From: Candidatus Aminicenantota bacterium | GTDB taxonomy: Bacteria; Acidobacteriota; Aminicenantia; Aminicenantales; JAFGBC01 | Assembly (NCBI GenBank): GCA_016933355.1 | Contig: JAFGBC010000128.1 | Coordinates: 1 to 9,857, forward strand | Length of the DNA stretch: 9,857 nucleotides | Direction: 5' to 3' | Shown: in pieces, positions 5,021-9,857 of the stretch | How positions within the stretch are numbered: position 1 is the first letter of the stretch | How the letters are laid out: every line of letters starts with the position of its first letter | The notes under the pieces: generated by a model | Told to the model about the DNA's origin: nothing | The model's input: the letters and a program-made list of their open reading frames with translations, nothing else | Databases searched by the model: none | Translations under genes and position numbers: made by a program

Positions 5021-7625
5021 ACCGGCGTTTCTTGCGGCCGCCCGGGATCATCGAGCGGACCTGCCTGGCGGGCCGCGGCCCGCCGCCGTCCCCGGCCTGG
5101 GGGCGCTGGTAATAGAGCGGCTGCTCCCGGCGCGGCGGCGGCGCCTCCTCGATGACGGGTTGGAGCAGGAACAGGTAGCGGATCGTCTCGTCCTCGACCC
5201 GGTCGAGCAAGGCCTGGAACATGTCGTAGCTTTCCTTCTTGTACTCGATCAGGGGGTCGCGCTGGCCGTAGCCGCGCAGCCCGATCCCCTCCTTGAGGTA
5301 GTCCATCCCCAACAGATGGTCCTTCCACTGAGTGTCGAGGACTTGGAGCATGATCATCCGCTCGAACTCGCGCATCCGGTCCGGCCCCAGAATCCGCTCC
5401 TTGTCTTCGTAGGCCGCCGTCAGGTGCTTGAGGACGGCCTCGCGGAGCTCGTCGTAGTTCACGGCCTTCAGGTCGATCCCGAGCTTGCCCAGGTCGAGGC
5501 CGAACTGGGCGCCCACGGCTTTCTGGAGCGCCTCGAGGTCCCAGTCGTCGGGGTTCTGGTCCTTGTTGGCGTTCGCGTCCAGGATCCAGTCGACGAGCGT
5601 CTCGGTCAGCTCCTGGACGTAGGATTTGAGGTCCTTGCCTTCCAGGATCTCCTTGCGCTGGCTGTAGATCGTCGTCCGCTGCTTATTCATGACGTCGTCG
5701 TACTCGAGGAGGTGCTTGCGGATGGTGAAGTTCTGGCCCTCGACCTGGCGTTGGGCCCGCTCGATCGCCCGGCTGACCATGCCGTGCTCGATCGGGACGC
5801 CTTCGGACATGCCGATCCGGGCCAGCAGGCCCGAGATCCGCTCGCTTCCGAAGATGCGCATCAGGTCGTCCTCGAGGGACAGGTAGAAGCGCGAGGAGCC
5901 GGGGTCGCCCTGGCGGCCGGCGCGTCCCCGGAGCTGGTTATCGATGCGGCGCGCCTCGTGGCGCTCGGTCCCCAGGATATGGAGCCCGCCCATTTCGACG
6001 ACCTTGCGGTGCTCCTCCTCGGTGACGGCCTTGGCATCGGCCAGGGCCTTCTCCCATTGCTCCTGGGTCGCCTTCAGGGGATCGAGGCCCGCTCTCTTGA
6101 GCTGCTCCCTGGCCAGGAAGTCGGGGTTGCCGCCGAGGAGGATGTCGACGCCGCGGCCGGCCATGTTCGTGGCGATCGTGACGGCGCCGATCCGGCCCGC
6201 CTGGGCGATAATGGTCGCCTCCATCTCGTGGTACTTGGCGTTGAGGACGACGTGCTTGACGTTCTTGCGGCGGAGGAAGGCGCTCATCTGCTCGGACTTC
6301 TCGATCGAGGTCGTCCCGACCAGCACGGGCCGGCCCGACGTGTTGAGCTCGACGATCTCCTCGAGGGCCGCCTCCCACTTCTCTTTGCCGGTCCGGTAGA
6401 CGACGTCCGGATTTTCGAGCCGGATCAACGGCTGGTTGGTCGGGATCTCGACGACGTCGAGGTTGTAGATGGTCTGGAACTCGGTCGCCTCGGTCGCGGC
6501 CGTGCCCGTCATCCCGGCCAGCTTCTTGTACATACGGAAGTAGTTCTGGAAGGTGATCGAGGCCAGCGTCTGGTATTCCTGCTCGATCCGGACCTTCTCC
6601 TTGGCCTCGAGGGCTTGGTGGAGGCCGTCCGAGTAGCGGCGGCCGGGCATGAGCCGGCCGGTGAACTCGTCGACGATGACGACCTTGCCGTCCTGGAGCA
6701 TGTAATCGACGTCGCGCTTGAACAAAAAATGGGCCTTGAGCGACTGGTTGATGGCATGGACCATATCCATGTGAGCCAGGTCGTAGAGGTTGGCAACGCC
6801 CAGGGCCCGCTCGGCCTCGCCGACGCCCTCCTCGCTGATCGAAACGGTCCGGCTCTTCTCGTCGACCTTGAAGTGGCGGTCCTTGGCGAAGCGCCGGACG
6901 AGGCCGTCCACCTTGTAGTAAAGGGCGGTCGATTCGTCGGTCGGGCCCGAGATGATCAGAGGCGTCCGGGCCTCGTCAACCAGGATGCTGTCGACCTCGT
7001 CGACGATCGCGTAGTGGTGTCCGCGCTGGACGAGGTCGGACAGCCGGAACTTCATGTTGTCGCGGAGATAGTCGAACCCGAACTCGTTGTTGGTCCCGTA
7101 GGTGATGTCGCAGCGGTAAGCGTCGTAGCGGTCCCGGTCGTTCATCTCGTGCTGGATGGTCCCGACCGTTAGCCCGAGGAAGCCGAAGATGGGGCCCATC
7201 CAGGCCGTGTCACGCTTGGCCAGGTAGTCGTTGACGGTCACGATGTGGACGCCGTTGCCCCCCAGGGCGTTCAGGTAGGCGGGCAGGGTCGCGACCAGGG
7301 TCTTGCCCTCGCCCGTCTTCATCTCGGCGATCTTGCCCTGGTGGAGGACGGCGCCGCCGATGAGCTGGACGTCGAAATGGCGCATGGCGACGGTGCGACG
7401 CGACGCCTCGCGGACGACGGCGAAGGCTTCGAACAGGACATCGTCGAGGGATGCGCCCTGGTCGAGCTTAGCCTTGAACTCGGAGGTCTTGGCTTTGAGC
7501 GCGGCGTCGGACAGCGCTTGGACGCGGGGTTCGAGAGCGTTGACGGCGGCGACCAGGGGACGGAGCTTTTTGATGTCGCGCTCGGTCTTGGTCCCGAAGA
7601 TCTTACGGATGAACCACTTGTACAT
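5019..7625 (-). CDS. secA: preprotein translocase ATPase subunit SecA
   Basis: Motor ATPase that pushes unfolded preproteins through the SecYEG channel; cytosolic and peripheral at the inner membrane. From the ATG at 7625 the protein is 868 residues, between B. subtilis (841) and E. coli (901) SecA. Motifs in order: Walker A MKTGEGKT (102-109, Lys108), VNDYLAKRD (131-139), DEVDSILVDEART (209-221), preprotein cross-linking domain about 225-375, GMTGTA (371-376), GTTSIEKSE (437-445), NMAGRGVDI (487-495) and QLRGRAGRQGDPGSS (564-578). The helical scaffold/wing and two-helix-finger region follow. The start is chosen because MYKWFIRKIFG aligns end to end with the E. coli start; the TTG at 7661 is the promoter -35 box. 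The C-terminus lacks the usual cysteine/histidine zinc-binding tail and ends in a Pro/Gly-rich linker and basic GRKKRR. No Shine-Dalgarno sequence is evident before the ATG, suggesting leaderless translation. Confidence 0.97.
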   Translation of the reverse strand: MYKWFIRKIFGTKTERDIKKLRPLVAAVNALEPRVQALSDAALKAKTSEFKAKLDQGASLDDVLFEAFAVVREASRRTVAMRHFDVQLIGGAVLHQGKIAEMKTGEGKTLVATLPAYLNALGGNGVHIVTVNDYLAKRDTAWMGPIFGFLGLTVGTIQHEMNDRDRYDAYRCDITYGTNNEFGFDYLRDNMKFRLSDLVQRGHHYAIVDEVDSILVDEARTPLIISGPTDESTALYYKVDGLVRRFAKDRHFKVDEKSRTVSISEEGVGEAERALGVANLYDLAHMDMVHAINQSLKAHFLFKRDVDYMLQDGKVVIVDEFTGRLMPGRRYSDGLHQALEAKEKVRIEQEYQTLASITFQNYFRMYKKLAGMTGTAATEATEFQTIYNLDVVEIPTNQPLIRLENPDVVYRTGKEKWEAALEEIVELNTSGRPVLVGTTSIEKSEQMSAFLRRKNVKHVVLNAKYHEMEATIIAQAGRIGAVTIATNMAGRGVDILLGGNPDFLAREQLKRAGLDPLKATQEQWEKALADAKAVTEEEHRKVVEMGGLHILGTERHEARRIDNQLRGRAGRQGDPGSSRFYLSLEDDLMRIFGSERISGLLARIGMSEGVPIEHGMVSRAIERAQRQVEGQNFTIRKHLLEYDDVMNKQRTTIYSQRKEILEGKDLKSYVQELTETLVDWILDANANKDQNPDDWDLEALQKAVGAQFGLDLGKLGIDLKAVNYDELREAVLKHLTAAYEDKERILGPDRMREFERMIMLQVLDTQWKDHLLGMDYLKEGIGLRGYGQRDPLIEYKKESYDMFQALLDRVEDETIRYLFLLQPVIEEAPPPRREQPLYYQRPQAGDGGGPRPARQVRSMIPGGRKKRR

Positions 7626-7632
7626 TTGCCAC

Positions 7633-7661
7633 TTTATAACAAAAAGCCCACCCCGTGTCAA
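7633..7661 (-). promoter_or_regulatory. near-consensus sigma70-type promoter for secA-guaB
   Basis: On the minus strand TTGACA (7661-7656, a perfect -35 box) is followed by a 17-base spacer and TATAAA (7638-7633, five of six matches to TATAAT). The spacer ends in TGT, which supplies the extended -10 TG motif. The predicted +1 is A7626 or A7625, the base before or the first base of the secA ATG, giving a leader of 0-1 nt. The short AT-rich patch stands out from the GC-rich surroundings. Only the start-site mapping is inference. Confidence 0.85.
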
Positions 7662-7665
7662 TTTA

Positions 7666-7690
7666 GGGGGCGAGAGCGGGGGCCGGGGGG
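7666..7690 (+). other. G-run cluster (C-rich in the minus-strand transcript) between the peptidase gene and the secA promoter
   Basis: Three G-runs of 5, 5 and 6 bases (7666-7670, 7678-7682, 7685-7690) are separated by 7 and 2 bases and fill nearly all of the gap between the peptidase stop and the secA -35 box. A fourth GGG (7711-7713) is 20 bases further on, so a four-strand quadruplex would need one long loop. No hairpin terminator is seen here. It may slow or insulate read-through from the peptidase gene, or be mere GC bias. Confidence 0.3.
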
Positions 7691-9857
7691 TCAGCGCCGA
7701 GCGACGGCGAGGGCCTTCTCCAGGAATTCGTCCCGTCCGGCCCGGACGCCGCGGATCGTCCTCTCGACGGCGATGTCGGGGACGATGCCGACGCCGTGGT
7801 GCCGGCCGCCGTCGATCTTCTCCACGCGCATGCCGGTCCAGCTGACCGTATAGCCTCCGGGAAGGGACAGCGTGTTGACGTTGCCGTTGGTCCCGGCCGT
7901 GGGCTGGCCGATGATCGTGGCCAGCTTGTAGCCTTCGATGTAGCCAAGGAAGGATTCGGCGTAGCTGATCGCGCGGCCGTCGCAGAGGAAGATCATCCTG
8001 GCCGACAGGGCGGGCTGGCGGGGGGCGAGGAACCAGCCGATCTTATGATACTCGACCTCCTCGAAATCAGGGCGGATGATCTGGGGGATGCCCATCCAGC
8101 GGGATGTGTCGGCCTTTTTCAGCAGGTGGCCGATCAGGAGATGGTTGCCGTTCGGATAGCCCCTTAGGTCGCAGATGACGGCCGCGGCTTTCTGAAGCTC
8201 GGGCATGAGGGCGCTGATCTCCTCCCAGGAGATCCGGTCCAGGTTCAGATAATAGACGCCGCCGCCCAGAGCCTTGGACTTGACGGCGTCTGACGCCAGC
8301 CGCTCGCGATGCTGACGGGCGGACAGGGAGGCTCGGAGCTCGACCGGACGCGTTCGGCTCCCGTTTTCGACTTCGAGCCGGTAGGCCCTGTCCTTCTCTC
8401 CCGTCCTCAAGGCCGCCAGCGAACGGTAGCGCAGCCAGCCCGGCGTCGCCGCCGAGATGTATCGGGCTTCGCGGGCCAAGGCCTCACGGGCCGGCACGCC
8501 GTCGCAGGTTTTGACGACGTCGCCGGCATGAACCGCGGAGAGCGCCGGGTCGAGGATTTTCGTGACGACGAGGCTGTCTTCGATCCACTCCCAATCCAGG
8601 GGGAGGGCATAATCCTCGGCGGCGCTTCCCTGAAGACTGACCCGGACATGCCCGTCCTTGAGCTCGGCCGTGAATCGCCTCAAGGTTTTCAGGAAATCCC
8701 AGCGCGTCTTGTCCGCCGAGGCGGCGTTCAACGCCTCGGTCAGCGCGGCCGGCCAGTCGGCCGGAACGACGTCGAAGTACGGATAGAAATGCCGGAAGAC
8801 GTTCCAGGCGATGACGATGTCGGCCAGACGGATATGGAGGTCGTCTCCGCTGACCTGGGCCGGGTTCTTGGGGAGGACCGCCTCCAGGGCGGCCTTCAGC
8901 CGGCTCAGGCCCTCGGCCGGGGCCGGGGGATAGGTCTGCGCATCGCTCCCGTACAGGGCGATCGGCATCAGGCAGGAGAGCCCGGACCCGATGTCCTTGG
9001 CGATGGCGTCTCCGATCTTCGGCCGGGCGGAGAAGAACGGCAGGGGGCCGGAGATGAAATCGACGCGGCTTTTGACGCAGACGCTCTTCGCGCCCTCGCG
9101 CGCGTCCGACGCCGCGACCAGGAACGAATAGTTACGCATCTTCCTGGCCGACCAGCGCGCGGGGGGCTGGCCCGCCGCGCCGTCCTCGAACCCGGCGTTC
9201 GCGACGGGAACGTCCTGCCAAGCCTCGTTCCCCGCTTTCCGAGCGGAAATCCGGAAATCGTCCGCATACACTTCGCCGGCCCCGCTCAAGAGGAACCCGA
9301 AACAGACCTGGGTCGCATCGGACGCGACCGGGCCCGTGATCTCATGCTGGCCCCAGCGGTCCACCCGGACGGGACGGTCGCCCATATTGTCGAAGAACCC
9401 GGGCCGGTCGCTTTCCCGGTCCACCCTCAGCCAGACCTGGCCGCTGCCGGCGACGGCTTTGGCCGCTGCCCGGAGCCGGATCTCGCCTCCCCGGAAAGGC
9501 GTCGCGTCTAGACATTGGGTGATGGTGCCGAACGTCTCTTCGGATGCGAGCGGGGTTTTGCGGTTGAGCCGGACGCTTTGGTAAACGGCGTTGGAGACTC
9601 CGAAACCGTAGCCTTGGTGCTGCCAGCCGACCGTTTTCATCTTGTCCGCGTCGGGGGGGGTGATCCCGGTCGGCGTAAAGGCCGCGCTCATGCCCGCCGC
9701 CGAAATTTTCAGGGCGGGAGCGACGGGTAGAAACAGCTCTTCGAGTACGGCCTTGAGCTCGGCGTCGCTCCGGGCGCCTTCAACTCTCTTCACGCCGTAG
9801 ACGGCGAACCTCTCCCAGTCCAGGGCGGCCGCTTCGTCGCCGGGATAAAAAAAACGG
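7691..9857 (-). CDS. large S41-family (tricorn/C-terminal-processing type) serine peptidase, 5' partial
   Basis: Probable serine peptidase, likely exported, though the N-terminus and any signal peptide lie outside the window. The frame is open from the window edge (RFFYP...) through the GTG at 9793, which is internal; 721 residues are visible and I number from the edge. In order: a helical module (1-50); a beta-sandwich, carbohydrate-binding-like region (about 80-205, with GFFDNMGDRP and YADDFRIS); a segment rich in Ala/Pro; a second helical module (WNVFRHFYP, about 351-410); KDGHVRV (His403), matching the tricorn-type catalytic His position; a PDZ-like stretch (about 420-510); and the S41 core from GGVYYLNL, with DLRGYPNG (563-570), SYAE (nucleophile candidate Ser631) and GQPTAGTNGNVN. 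The stop lies 30 bases upstream of the secA -35 box, and secA has its own promoter, so cotranscription is not required. Natural substrate unknown; a regulatory, non-proteolytic role cannot be excluded. Confidence 0.85.
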   Translation of the reverse strand, partial: RFFYPGDEAAALDWERFAVYGVKRVEGARSDAELKAVLEELFLPVAPALKISAAGMSAAFTPTGITPPDADKMKTVGWQHQGYGFGVSNAVYQSVRLNRKTPLASEETFGTITQCLDATPFRGGEIRLRAAAKAVAGSGQVWLRVDRESDRPGFFDNMGDRPVRVDRWGQHEITGPVASDATQVCFGFLLSGAGEVYADDFRISARKAGNEAWQDVPVANAGFEDGAAGQPPARWSARKMRNYSFLVAASDAREGAKSVCVKSRVDFISGPLPFFSARPKIGDAIAKDIGSGLSCLMPIALYGSDAQTYPPAPAEGLSRLKAALEAVLPKNPAQVSGDDLHIRLADIVIAWNVFRHFYPYFDVVPADWPAALTEALNAASADKTRWDFLKTLRRFTAELKDGHVRVSLQGSAAEDYALPLDWEWIEDSLVVTKILDPALSAVHAGDVVKTCDGVPAREALAREARYISAATPGWLRYRSLAALRTGEKDRAYRLEVENGSRTRPVELRASLSARQHRERLASDAVKSKALGGGVYYLNLDRISWEEISALMPELQKAAAVICDLRGYPNGNHLLIGHLLKKADTSRWMGIPQIIRPDFEEVEYHKIGWFLAPRQPALSARMIFLCDGRAISYAESFLGYIEGYKLATIIGQPTAGTNGNVNTLSLPGGYTVSWTGMRVEKIDGGRHHGVGIVPDIAVERTIRGVRAGRDEFLEKALAVARR

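Noticed and set aside
3584..5155. A 523-codon plus-strand frame antisense to guaB and the end of secA.
   Set aside because: Its translation is monotonous Asp/Leu/Val/Gly-rich sequence typical of a mirrored high-GC gene, and guaB is certain on the other strand.
4743..7172. An 809-codon open frame on the plus strand, antisense to secA.
   Set aside because: It is the antisense of the fully supported secA coding sequence. Long stop-free antisense frames are expected where GC-rich third codon positions remove stops, and its translation shows no recognisable domain.
7626..7661. TTG at 7661 as the secA start, adding 12 residues.
   Set aside because: That TTG is the first codon of the TTGACA -35 box, so those residues would lie upstream of the predicted transcription start, and they have no match to SecA N-termini.
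8309..9511. A 400-codon plus-strand frame antisense to the S41 peptidase.
   Set aside because: Arg/Gly/Pro/Asp-rich shadow without motifs. The minus-strand frame has recognisable peptidase motifs and continues past the window edge.
9791..9793. GTG at 9793 as the true start of the S41 peptidase.
   Set aside because: The frame stays open to the window edge, and the upstream residues (RFFYPGDEAA) match the internal RHFYP copy, so they belong to the protein.
9847..9854. Run of eight A as a sign of a frameshift at the window edge.
   Set aside because: The reading frame across it gives RFFYP, which agrees with the protein's internal RHFYP copy, so no lesion is needed.

Overview
This is a GC-rich bacterial chromosome segment, about two-thirds G+C by eye. 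It holds eight protein genes packed almost end to end in two converging blocks. No tRNA, rRNA, CRISPR array, insertion sequence or phage gene is visible. Most genes are housekeeping, and every key catalytic motif I could check is intact. The taxon cannot be fixed from the sequence alone. The large S41-type peptidase with an inserted beta-sandwich, the deoxynucleoside kinase-panB-panC-panD order and the high GC suggest an Acidobacteriota/Aminicenantota-like or deltaproteobacterial-like genome. That is a low-confidence inference.

Left block (+ strand, 1-3522): the 3' part of a GDP-mannose 3,5-epimerase-like gene, a deoxynucleoside kinase-family P-loop gene, then panB, panC and panD. Two junctions are 4-base ATGA stop/start overlaps (687-690 and 2307-2310), and panC-panD has a 4-base gap, so this looks like one operon. 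The only sizeable gap is the 61 bases before panB. It carries a strong bulged hairpin just ahead of the panB ribosome binding site, and a second, weaker stem-loop overlaps the end of the kinase gene. PanB makes ketopantoate, PanD makes beta-alanine and PanC joins pantoate to beta-alanine to give pantothenate, the coenzyme A precursor. The ketopantoate reductase step is not encoded here.

Right block (- strand, 9857 down to 3539): a large S41-family peptidase whose N-terminus lies outside the window, then secA (preprotein translocase ATPase), then guaB (IMP dehydrogenase). A near-consensus promoter (TTGACA, 17-base spacer, TGT-TATAAA) lies directly before secA. Its predicted transcription start falls on, or one base before, the secA ATG, so the secA-guaB mRNA is probably leaderless for secA. 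The guaB ribosome binding site overlaps the secA stop codon, which ties the two genes together. The two blocks converge at 3522/3539 with only 16 bases between stop codons and no classical terminator.

The best leads are the leaderless secA promoter and the tandem hairpins before panB. The linkage of a plant-like GDP-mannose epimerase and an atypical nucleoside kinase to CoA-precursor genes comes next. I do not see a clearly new multi-gene system in this window.
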